Shown one piece after another: positions 9,582 to 17,117 of a stretch of 64,000 nt of DNA. Source of the stretch: Blautia caecimuris. GTDB taxonomy: Bacteria > Bacillota > Clostridia > Lachnospirales > Lachnospiraceae. The notes beneath the pieces were generated by a model. The model did no database searches, was not told the DNA's origin, and saw only the letters and a list, made by a program, of their open reading frames with translations. A program made the translations under genes and the position numbers. Position 1 is the stretch's first letter, and each line of letters starts with the position of its first letter. Location: positions 118,677 through 182,676 of the forward strand of contig NZ_JANJZT010000005.1 in assembly GCF_024622975.1 (NCBI RefSeq). Direction: 5' to 3'.

Positions 9582-10859
9582 ATGAACGTTACGGGAATCA
9601 TTGCAGAATATAATCCCTTTCATCTGGGTCATCTGCACCAGATCACTTATGTAAGGGAAAAACTGAACTCTGATTATATCATTGTTGCCATGAGCGGAGA
9701 TTTTGTTCAGCGGGGAACCCCTGCCCTTCTCTCTAAATATACACGGGCCGAGGCCGCCCTTCTGTGCGGCGCGGATCTCGTACTGGAACTGCCTGTACAG
9801 GTTTCTTCTGCCAGTGCGGAATTTTTTGCAGGGGGAGCTGTTTCTCTTCTTAACGGATTAGGAGTCGTGGATCAGTTATGTTTCGGAAGCGAAGAGGGGA
9901 CTGTGGAGGGAATGCAGCTGGCCGCCCGTATTTTAAACGAGGAGCCGCAAGGCTTCCGTGATCTTCTGAAAAACAGCCTGAAGCAGGGAATGTCCTTTCC
10001 CGCAGCCAGAAGCCAGGCTCTCGGCAGGTATCTTTGCACGTTACATTCTTTGGGCGAAAAAAATCTGTCCGCATTTTCGGACACCCTTCTCTCTTCTCCC
10101 AATAATATTCTGGGAATCGAATACTGCCGCGCCCTTCTCAGACTTCACAGCTCCATCAAGCCAGCGACACTGAAGCGGGAAGGCTCCGGGTATCATGACC
10201 TTGCATTAAAAAACAATCAGGCTCCTTCTGCCTCTGCAGTCCGTGCTTTTCTTTCAGAACAGAGCGGCCGGACTCCTTCATCCGACAGTGTTAAAGATTT
10301 TTCTGCTCTGGAAAACATGCTTCCCGCTGCCTCCCTTCAGCTTCTGAAAAATGCATTTTCCAGACAGGAATTTCTTACAGAAAACGACCTTGACCTGATT
10401 CTGCACTACTGTCTTACAGGACAAACATCAGAAGAACTCAGTAAATATGCAGACGTTTCTCCTGACCTTGCAGCGCGGATCATCAACTGCCTGAATGATT
10501 ACAGAGGCTTTTGTCAGTTTACAGAACTTCTGAAAACAAAGGAACTGACACATACAAGAATCCAGAGGGCTCTTCTGCACATTCTTCTTCAGATCAGAGA
10601 AACCCCTAAAGAGCTTTCCTTCGGCAGGGTTCTGGGATTCAGAAAAAGCGCTTCCCCTCTTTTAAAAGAAATAAAAAAAAGAGGAACCATTCCCCTAGTG
10701 ACCAAGCCCTCTTCGTCAGCGAAAACATTTACTGCGGATAAAAAAAAACTGCTGGATACCAATACCGCAGCCTCCAACATATATGAAAGCCTGATCTGTC
10801 ATAAGACAGGACGGGCCTTTGTTCACGAATACCAGAAACAGATGATTCTGATTCCCTAA
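9582..10859 (+). CDS. tmcAL: tRNA(Met) cytidine acetate ligase
   Basis: 425 residues in the YlbM/TmcAL (DUF795) family. GIIAEYNPFHLGHLHQI at residues 5-21 contains the HxGH nucleotidyltransferase motif (His14, His17); AMSGDFVQRGTPA follows, then LELPVQVSSASAEFFA. TmcAL activates acetate with ATP and places it on C34 of elongator tRNA-Met as N4-acetylcytidine. GGAG precedes the ATG. It is divergent from pta-ackA, so an acetate-using tRNA enzyme is next to the acetate-producing pathway. Its end converges with the trp transporter genes. Confidence 0.93.
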   Translation: MNVTGIIAEYNPFHLGHLHQITYVREKLNSDYIIVAMSGDFVQRGTPALLSKYTRAEAALLCGADLVLELPVQVSSASAEFFAGGAVSLLNGLGVVDQLCFGSEEGTVEGMQLAARILNEEPQGFRDLLKNSLKQGMSFPAARSQALGRYLCTLHSLGEKNLSAFSDTLLSSPNNILGIEYCRALLRLHSSIKPATLKREGSGYHDLALKNNQAPSASAVRAFLSEQSGRTPSSDSVKDFSALENMLPAASLQLLKNAFSRQEFLTENDLDLILHYCLTGQTSEELSKYADVSPDLAARIINCLNDYRGFCQFTELLKTKELTHTRIQRALLHILLQIRETPKELSFGRVLGFRKSASPLLKEIKKRGTIPLVTKPSSSAKTFTADKKKLLDTNTAASNIYESLICHKTGRAFVHEYQKQMILIP

Positions 10860-10865
10860 ATTTCA

Positions 10866-10897
10866 AAGGGGAAAACGAAAAATGTCGTTTTCCCCTT
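10866..10897. terminator. Convergent hairpin between tmcAL and the trp transporter
   Basis: A 13-bp perfect inverted repeat, AAGGGGAAAACGA (10866-10878) with TCGTTTTCCCCTT (10885-10897), lies between converging genes. The arms are A/T rich at the outer edge on both strands, so it can act in both directions, though the T runs are short. Confidence 0.65.
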
Positions 10898-10954
10898 CAG
10901 AAACCTGTAAGTCTTTCCTGAGTCCCGGTGCTTTTTCATATTCTCTGATTTATC

Positions 10955-11728
10955 TCAGTTTCCACACTCAATGCTGATCTCATTAAACTTCTCAAGAATG
11001 TCATCAATACTCATGGCAGCCTTTTCCTCACCTGCGCAATCGATCACACTTTTTCCCTGATGCATCATCAGAAGCCGGCTTCCATAATCTACCGCATACC
11101 GGAGATTATGAGTAACCATGATCGTTGTCAGATGTTTTTCTTTTACAATTTTGTCCGTAAGCTCCATAATAATCTCTGCTGTTTTTGGATCCAGAGCTGC
11201 TGTATGTTCATCAAGGATCAGAAATTCAATAGGCGTCATCGTTGACATGAGAAGAGCCATTGCCTGACGCTGTCCCCCGGAAAGAGAGCCCACTTTTACA
11301 TGCATTTTATCTTCCAGTCCCAGATTCAGAGGTCTCAGAAGCTCCCGATAATATTCAACTCTGTGTTTATTCACGCCTCTTCCAAGTCCAAAGCGTTTTC
11401 CTTTATTGTCTGCCAGAGACATGTTTTCCAGAATGGTCATGGACGGACAGGTTCCAAGAGACGGATTCTGGTACACACGGCCGATCTTTTCGTTTCTTTT
11501 AAACTCTTTTGCATTTGTAATATCCCTGCCGTCCAGAAGGATATTCCCTGACTCTACCGGAATACTGCCGCAGATAATATTCAGCATGGAAGTTTTTCCC
11601 GAACCGTTGCTGCCCACCACAGAAAGAAACTCTCCATCCTTAACTGTAAGGTTAAAGCCTTTGAACAGGCACATTTCATTGACTGTTCCCGGATTGTAAT
11701 ATTTATAAATGTTTTTTAACTCAAGCAT
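10955..11728 (-). CDS. trpZ: Tryptophan ABC transporter ATP-binding protein
   Basis: 257 residues with Walker A GSNGSGKT at 39-46, Q loop VYQNPSLGTCPSM, signature SLSGGQRQAM and Walker B LILDEHTAALDP, followed by the switch His in VTHNLRYA. It is the ATPase of a three-gene importer whose binding protein belongs to the ABC_sub_bind (TrpX/Hup-like) family. Its start overlaps the permease gene by 8 bases. Tryptophan specificity is inferred from the UGG T-box that controls the operon; the protein alone would not reveal it. Confidence 0.85.
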   Translation of the reverse strand: MLELKNIYKYYNPGTVNEMCLFKGFNLTVKDGEFLSVVGSNGSGKTSMLNIICGSIPVESGNILLDGRDITNAKEFKRNEKIGRVYQNPSLGTCPSMTILENMSLADNKGKRFGLGRGVNKHRVEYYRELLRPLNLGLEDKMHVKVGSLSGGQRQAMALLMSTMTPIEFLILDEHTAALDPKTAEIIMELTDKIVKEKHLTTIMVTHNLRYAVDYGSRLLMMHQGKSVIDCAGEEKAAMSIDDILEKFNEISIECGN

Positions 11729-12602
11729 CGATCTTCACCTTTTTCTTTCTTTCCATGCTGATCAGAAGCACGATCAGAAACAGCGCTGCTGTAATAAGCT
11801 TCATATCCTGGGGTTCAAAATTTCTCATTGCAACAGCAGTACATGCCTTGTAAAGAACAGAACCAAGAATCACAGCCGCAGTTGCTCTGATAAAGGTCAG
11901 CTTCCGGAACAGGCTGGTTCCAATAATAACACTGGCAAGGCCTATGACCACCGCGCCGGTTCCCATGGAAATCTCAAACACTCTTTCCTCCTGACAGAAA
12001 ATACATCCGGCCAGAGCGATCAGTCCGTTTGCAATAGCAAGACCCAGGATTTTTACATTTCCCTGATCCTTTGCAAGGGAAGTCACCAGCTTTTCATTGT
12101 CGCCTACTGCTCTTAAAAGAAAGCCCGATTTGCTTTTCATATAAAAGTCAAGTACCAGCTTTGTGATCAGCGCAAGAATCACGATCACGATCAGTGTGGC
12201 ATAAGGCTTCACAGCCTCCGGAAAAAGATTTTCCAGAAAGCTGTTTTTAAAAATAGTTTCTTTGGAAAACAGAGGGACATTGGAGCTTCCTGCTATACGG
12301 AGGTTAATGGTCCACAGCGCGGTCATCATGATAATACCGGATAAAAGATCCCGGACCTTTCCCTTTACATGGATCAGTCCTGTACATGCTCCGGCCAGCG
12401 CCCCTGCTGCAAAAGCAGCCGGAAGGGTCACATAGGGATTTACGCCCTTTGCGATCAAAGCTGCGGTTACTGCAGCCCCCAGGGGAAAGCTTCCGTCTGT
12501 AGTCAGATCCGGAAAATCCAGTATTTTATATGTGATATAAACACCCAGAGCAAGAATACCGTAGATCAGTCCCTGCTCAATGATCGTGATAATAAAATCC
12601 AT
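11721..12602 (-). CDS. trpY: Tryptophan ABC transporter permease
   Basis: 293 residues with about eight hydrophobic segments, in the branched-chain/ribose permease superfamily. LDFPDLTTDGSFPLGAAVTA near residue 30 is a motif recurrent in TrpY/ABC_sub_bind-linked permeases, and a glycine-rich GLASVIIGTSLFRK stretch lies near residue 225. It sits 28 bases after the binding-protein gene and overlaps the ATPase gene, so the three form one operon transporting the same ligand. Confidence 0.83.
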   Translation of the reverse strand: MDFIITIIEQGLIYGILALGVYITYKILDFPDLTTDGSFPLGAAVTAALIAKGVNPYVTLPAAFAAGALAGACTGLIHVKGKVRDLLSGIIMMTALWTINLRIAGSSNVPLFSKETIFKNSFLENLFPEAVKPYATLIVIVILALITKLVLDFYMKSKSGFLLRAVGDNEKLVTSLAKDQGNVKILGLAIANGLIALAGCIFCQEERVFEISMGTGAVVIGLASVIIGTSLFRKLTFIRATAAVILGSVLYKACTAVAMRNFEPQDMKLITAALFLIVLLISMERKKKVKIDA

Positions 12603-12630
12603 GGCCTTTCAACCTCCATAAAAATCTTTG

Positions 12631-13632
12631 TTACGCTTCTGTAATTTCTTCAAAAACCTCTGCTGCCGTCTCAGTCATTTCCTCCGGAATCTCGATCTCC
12701 AGCTTTTCTGCCGCCGCAGTATTCACATACAGAGATGCCTCTTCGATCGTTTCAAAAGGAAGCTCAGAGGCTTTTTTCTCACCCTTTAATACCTGAGCAG
12801 CCATTTTTCCGGTCTGTTTTCCAAGTTCAATATAATCAAGTCCCTCTGCTGCAAGGCAGCCCAGTTTTACCTGTTCGATCTCGCTTCCGAATACCGGGAT
12901 TTTTTTCTCATTTGCCATTTCAAGGATTGTGGGAAGGGATGAAACAACAGTATTGTCTGTAAGGTTTGTCATACAGTCAACCTTTTCCAGAAGCGACTGC
13001 GCAGCCAGTGGAATATCCGCGGTTGTTGCAATTCCCGCTGTCTCGATCTTAAAATCATATTCTCCGGCAAGCTCCTCATATTCCTTTACTGCCGCTTCAG
13101 AATTCGCCTCGCTTGTGGTATACATGATTCCAATGGTCTCTGCTTCCGGAAGCATCTGGCGGATCATTTCAAGCTGCTGCTTTACCGGAAGCTTATCGCT
13201 TGTTCCTGTGATCTCACCTACAGGGTTTCCCTCGTCGTCGGCAAGCTCTGCTGCCAGAGGATCTGTAACTGCTGTATAAATAACCGGAATACCTGCGTCC
13301 ATTGCTGCATTATAAAGACTCTGGGCGCTTGGAGTGGCAATTCCCACCATAAGATCCACTTTATCCGCTGCAAACCCGTCAGAAATCTGTCCGCAGGTTC
13401 CCATATCTGCTGCTGCATTCTTATATTCTACGGTAAGATTTTTGCCCTCTTCAATGCCTTCCTCTTTCAGTCCTTCCAGAAAGCCTTCTCTGCAGTTGTC
13501 CAGAGATCCATGCTCTGCAAACTGCTCGATCCCAATAGTATACTCTTCTTCCGCATAAACCGTTGCTGTTCCTGCCAGTGTCATTGTCAGTAATGCTGCT
13601 CCTAATACCTTTGCTGTTGTTTTTGTTTTCAT
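12631..13632 (-). CDS. trpX: Tryptophan-binding protein of ABC importer (ABC_sub_bind family)
   Basis: 333 residues. A signal peptide ends with a probable signal peptidase I site after VYA (residue 27); there is no cysteine, hence no lipobox. The mature part has the family pattern YTIGIEQFAEHGSLDNCREGF, then PVIYTAVTDP and EITGTSDKLPVKQQLEMI, typical of the TrpX/DUF534-like binding proteins. Such proteins are known or predicted to bind tryptophan or tyrosine. The UGG T-box upstream argues for tryptophan. First gene of the operon, with a GAGG site before the ATG. Confidence 0.85.
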   Translation of the reverse strand: MKTKTTAKVLGAALLTMTLAGTATVYAEEEYTIGIEQFAEHGSLDNCREGFLEGLKEEGIEEGKNLTVEYKNAAADMGTCGQISDGFAADKVDLMVGIATPSAQSLYNAAMDAGIPVIYTAVTDPLAAELADDEGNPVGEITGTSDKLPVKQQLEMIRQMLPEAETIGIMYTTSEANSEAAVKEYEELAGEYDFKIETAGIATTADIPLAAQSLLEKVDCMTNLTDNTVVSSLPTILEMANEKKIPVFGSEIEQVKLGCLAAEGLDYIELGKQTGKMAAQVLKGEKKASELPFETIEEASLYVNTAAAEKLEIEIPEEMTETAAEVFEEITEA

Positions 13633-13737
13633 GTTGTTTTCTCCTCTCTCTACGATTCTTTTTGCTTTACCGGAAGTATATGCCAGCCTCCGGCATCCTG
13701 TCTGCGAGAAAGAAAGCTGTGATACCTGTCCTTTGAA

Positions 13738-14000
13738 ACAAAAAACCGCCCCAAGCTAATGCTTGAGACGGTAATAATTTCTTATTATCGCGGTACCACT
13801 CAAATTGACAAAATGTCCACTTTCTCATGTACAAACATACACTCCTGATTGGTAACGGGTTCGGTTCCCGTCAGTGCCTACTCTCTACACAGAGATTTCG
13901 GACTGCCCTCGGAAGGCCATTCAACAATCAGCCTCATACAGACTTCCACCAACGTCTGCTCTCTGGAATGATGCATAAATGTTTACTTCTCTTCCTCATC
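13738..14000 (-). promoter_or_regulatory. Trp-specific T-box leader controlling trpXYZ
   Basis: Read on the minus strand this is a complete T-box. It opens with GATGAGGAAGAGAAGTA (from 14000), has the stem I distal GTTGGTGGAAG region, and a specifier segment GAATGGCCTTCCGAG, in which TGG (13919-13917) sits where the specifier codon is found. The T-box bulge sequence TGGTACCGCG occupies 13798-13789. A terminator (13772-13738) pairs ACCG.CAAGC with GCTTG.CGGT and ends in a T6 run. Uncharged tRNA-Trp binding should favour the antiterminator and switch on the transporter. Specifier identity is inferred by alignment to known T-boxes. Confidence 0.93.
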
Positions 14001-14015
14001 GGTTTTGATGTTATT

Positions 14016-14044
14016 ACTTTACCACATCAAACTGCTGTTGTCAA
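14016..14044 (-). promoter_or_regulatory. Promoter of the T-box/trpXYZ transcript
   Basis: TTGACA (14044-14039), 17-base spacer and TAAAGT (14021-14016) on the minus strand, ending 16 bases before the T-box starts. The -35 lies just beyond the stop codon of the PFL-family gene upstream. Confidence 0.75.
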
Positions 14045-14052
14045 CCCTGTTT

Positions 14053-15417
14053 TTAATTTTTAAAGCTGTGGATCGGCGCCGGAATTCTTCCGCCGCGGTC
14101 AACAAATGCCTGACAGGAGAACTGGTTTACCGGCATGATCGGAGCGTATCCCAGAAGGCCTCCAAATTCAACAGTCTCTCCGACGCCTTTTCCGATTACC
14201 GGAATCACACGTACTGCTGTTGTTTTCTGGTTTACCATACCAATAGCGGCTTCATCTGCAATGATTCCGGAAATGGTAGATGCTTTTGTATCTCCGGGGA
14301 TTGCGATCATATCAAGTCCTACAGAGCAGACACAGGTCATTGCCTCAAGTTTTTCCAGAGAAAGAGCGCCAAGGTTGACCGCGTCGATCATTCCCTGGTC
14401 TTCACTGACCGGAATAAAAGCGCCGCTTAAACCGCCCACTGCTGTAGATGCCATAACTCCGCCTTTTTTTACCTGGTCATTTAAAAGAGCAAGAGCCGCT
14501 GTGGTTCCTGGAGCGCCTACACGCTCAAGTCCGATCTCTTCCAGAATCTCTGCAACGCTGTCGCCAATAGCCGGTGTGGGCGCAAGAGAAAGATCCACGA
14601 TTCCAAAAGGTACTCCCAGACGTCTGGATGCTTCCTGGGCTACCAGCTGTCCCACACGGGTAACCTTAAATGCAGTTCTCTTGATCATTTCACACAGAGT
14701 TTCAAAATCCTCTCCGCGAACCTTCTGAAGGGCTGTTTTTACAACACCCGGGCCGCTGACGCCAACATTGATGATACAGTCTGCTTCTGTTACTCCGTGG
14801 AAAGCACCTGCCATGAAAGGATTGTCATCCGGAGCATTGCAGAATACCACCAGTTTCGCGCAGCCAAGGGAATCCTGCTCCTTGCTTGCCTGCGCTGTTT
14901 CCAGCACGATCTCGCCCATAAGCTTTACTGCATTCATGTTGATTCCTGTTTTTGTGGAACCTACGTTTACAGAACTGCACACACGCTCTGTCTCTGCCAG
15001 AGCCTGAGGGATTGAGTGGATAAGAAGCTCTTCTGCCGGAGTCATTCCCTTGCTTACAAGCGCAGAATAGCCTCCGATAAAATTAACGCCTACAGTCTTG
15101 GCAGCTCTGTCCAGTGTTTTTGCAATGGTCACAAAGTCCTGGCTGGTATGGCAGGCAGCGCCGCCTACCAGCGCGATCGGAGTAACGGAAATACGCTTGT
15201 TGACAATGGGGATCCCATATTCTGTGGCGATTTTATTTCCTGTTTCTACAAGATCCTTTGCATATTCTGTGATTTTCTTATAAATATTTTCATTTACCTT
15301 ATCAAGATCGCTGTCAATGCAATCCAGAAGGCTGATTCCCATAGTGATGGTACGAACGTCAAGGTTCTCCTGTTCGATCATCTTATTGGTCTCATTTACT
15401 TCAAACATATTAATCAT
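14053..15417 (-). CDS. PFL family protein (UPF0210/DUF711)
   Basis: 454 residues, full length for UPF0210. Recognisable segments are [15 protein letters not shown] near the start, [27 protein letters not shown], and [11 protein letters not shown]. The family adopts a glycyl-radical-enzyme-like barrel but lacks a known reaction. It is almost always encoded next to an ACT-domain UPF0237 protein, as here (14 bases upstream), which suggests the ACT protein regulates it through an amino acid ligand. AAGGAG precedes the first ATG. Function unknown. Confidence 0.9.
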   Translation of the reverse strand: MINMFEVNETNKMIEQENLDVRTITMGISLLDCIDSDLDKVNENIYKKITEYAKDLVETGNKIATEYGIPIVNKRISVTPIALVGGAACHTSQDFVTIAKTLDRAAKTVGVNFIGGYSALVSKGMTPAEELLIHSIPQALAETERVCSSVNVGSTKTGINMNAVKLMGEIVLETAQASKEQDSLGCAKLVVFCNAPDDNPFMAGAFHGVTEADCIINVGVSGPGVVKTALQKVRGEDFETLCEMIKRTAFKVTRVGQLVAQEASRRLGVPFGIVDLSLAPTPAIGDSVAEILEEIGLERVGAPGTTAALALLNDQVKKGGVMASTAVGGLSGAFIPVSEDQGMIDAVNLGALSLEKLEAMTCVCSVGLDMIAIPGDTKASTISGIIADEAAIGMVNQKTTAVRVIPVIGKGVGETVEFGGLLGYAPIMPVNQFSCQAFVDRGGRIPAPIHSFKN

Positions 15418-15431
15418 AAGTAGGTGTCTCC

Positions 15432-15704
15432 TTAAATTCTGTGCATTTTGTTGAAAATATCCTCGTGCTGGCAGTGGATCACTACGCCAAGCTCATCTCC
15501 CAGAGCTGTAAGCTCTTCTGCAAGAGCCGCGGTATCTTTCTGACACGCGCTGGTATCTGTTACCATCATCATATTAAAATAACCCTGAACAATAGTCTGT
15601 GTGATATCAAGGATATTCACCTGATGCTCTGCCAGATATGTACATACTCTGGCAATGATGCCTACTCCGTCATTTCCTACTACTGTGATAATTGTTTTTT
15701 TCAT
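15432..15704 (-). CDS. ACT-domain protein (UPF0237)
   Basis: 90 residues from the ATG at 15704, chosen because AAAGGAC sits just upstream and because UPF0237 proteins begin [18 protein letters not shown]. An in-frame ATG at 15743 would overlap the previous gene and lacks a site. The whole protein is one ACT domain, a fold that binds small ligands, usually amino acids. It is paired with the PFL-family gene downstream and shares similarity with the glycine-cleavage regulator GcvR. Probably a ligand-sensing subunit. Confidence 0.88.
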   Translation of the reverse strand: MKKTIITVVGNDGVGIIARVCTYLAEHQVNILDITQTIVQGYFNMMMVTDTSACQKDTAALAEELTALGDELGVVIHCQHEDIFNKMHRI

Positions 15705-15717
15705 GGCTTTGTCCTTT

Positions 15718-16515
15718 CTATATGGTAACTGCTTCGGAAACAAAATCCCGCTTCGCTACCTGAATTTTAAAATCCTTTGATTTATAAGGGTTGTCTCCCA
15801 GTGTTACCTCTGAACATACGGTTTCATAGGCAAGCTCTTCATAATTGTTTTCCCTGCTTAAATGTCCCAGAAAAACAGCTTTCATATTGTCATGAAGAAG
15901 CCTGCAGAGAAGCCTTCCTGCATTTTCATTGGACAGATGTCCTCTGTCTCCCAGAATCCTCTGTTTCAGATAATAGGGGTATTTTCCCACCTGAAGCATC
16001 CGGATATCATGGTTGGCCTCCAGAAGAATTGCATCCAGATTCTGAAGATTTTCAATAATATAGTCATTATATTTTCCAAGGTCCGTAGCAATGCCCACAG
16101 AGCTTTCCCCACATTCCAGGCGATAACCTACCGGCTGGGCCGCATCATGTGGAATGGTAAACGGATTGATCCGCAAATCCTTGATCTCAAATGCCTGATC
16201 CTCCCGGATTTCCCGGAAAATCCCCTCCGGTATTTTTCCAAGGGAGCCGCACCGAAGCATGGCGTCTACGGTTCCTCCTGTAGCATAAATAGGAATGCCG
16301 TATTTTCTGGCGATCACTCCCAGACCTTTGATGTGATCTGAATGCTCGTGAGTGATCAGAATACCGTCAATATCACGGCCTGTCAGATCCAGGCTGTTCA
16401 GACCCTGTTCCATTTTTTTGCCGCTGATTCCTATATCTACCAGAACATGGGCGCATTCCGAGCCCACATAAATACAGTTCCCGCTGCTTCCGCTGGCTAT
16501 ACTGCAAAATCTCAT
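15718..16515 (-). CDS. MBL-fold metal-dependent hydrolase, YycJ/WalJ-like
   Basis: 265 residues beginning MRFCSIASGSSGNCIYVG, the usual start of YycJ/WalJ-type proteins. THEHSDHIKGL near residue 55 is the metal-binding HxHxDH motif of metallo-beta-lactamase folds; further ligands appear in EANHD and FLGHLSREN. WalJ-like proteins are implicated in coordinating DNA replication and cell division, and related folds act as exonucleases. It overlaps coaE by 4 bases and follows polA-coaE, consistent with a DNA-metabolism role, although the substrate is not shown by the sequence. Confidence 0.88.
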   Translation of the reverse strand: MRFCSIASGSSGNCIYVGSECAHVLVDIGISGKKMEQGLNSLDLTGRDIDGILITHEHSDHIKGLGVIARKYGIPIYATGGTVDAMLRCGSLGKIPEGIFREIREDQAFEIKDLRINPFTIPHDAAQPVGYRLECGESSVGIATDLGKYNDYIIENLQNLDAILLEANHDIRMLQVGKYPYYLKQRILGDRGHLSNENAGRLLCRLLHDNMKAVFLGHLSRENNYEELAYETVCSEVTLGDNPYKSKDFKIQVAKRDFVSEAVTI

Positions 16516-17117
16516 AGTTTCTTTATCCCTTCATCTATCTGTCTGTACGTCTCGTCCAAAAGGCCGTTATTTGTCACCACATAATCTGCATGTGAACGAA
16601 AATAAGCCTCTGACGCCTGACTTGCAATAATGCTCTCTGCCTTCTGGCGGCTGTAGCCTCTGCTTTCCATAAGGCGCTGTATCCGTATTTCCTGATCGGT
16701 ATGGATATACCAGATTTTATGGCAGATCGTATCATAATGATCTTCAAGAAGAAGCGCGGCCTCCACCACAAAAAGACCGCGGCCATTTTTCTGCTCTTCC
16801 TCTATTCTCTCCAGAATAAAAGCCTTAACCGCCGGATGAATGATCTCATTCAGTCTGCAGCGCATTTGCTCATTACAGAATACTACATCCGATACCGCCT
16901 TACGGTCAATGGTATTATCATTTTTTACAATATTTTTTCCAAATAAACTGATCACCTGAGCATAGCAGCGTTCGCCGGGTTCCATAACCTGATGACCTAC
17001 CTGGTCCGCCTGTATGACACAGGCAGACAAATGCTTTTCCAGGTAGTTCAAAACTGTGCTTTTGCCGGCTCCCACACCGCCGGTGATACCAATAATCTTC
17101 ATCGTCTGATCTGTCAT
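16512..17117 (-). CDS. coaE: Dephospho-CoA kinase
   Basis: 201 residues. P-loop GITGGVGAGKSTVLNYL near residue 10, then IQADQVGHQVMEPG and a VVEAALLLEDHYDTICHKIWYI block that forms the substrate lid. It phosphorylates dephospho-CoA, the last step of coenzyme A synthesis, in the cytoplasm. ATGA overlaps link it to polA upstream and to the YycJ-like gene downstream. The polA-coaE pairing is common in Firmicutes. Confidence 0.95.
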   Translation of the reverse strand: MTDQTMKIIGITGGVGAGKSTVLNYLEKHLSACVIQADQVGHQVMEPGERCYAQVISLFGKNIVKNDNTIDRKAVSDVVFCNEQMRCRLNEIIHPAVKAFILERIEEEQKNGRGLFVVEAALLLEDHYDTICHKIWYIHTDQEIRIQRLMESRGYSRQKAESIIASQASEAYFRSHADYVVTNNGLLDETYRQIDEGIKKL

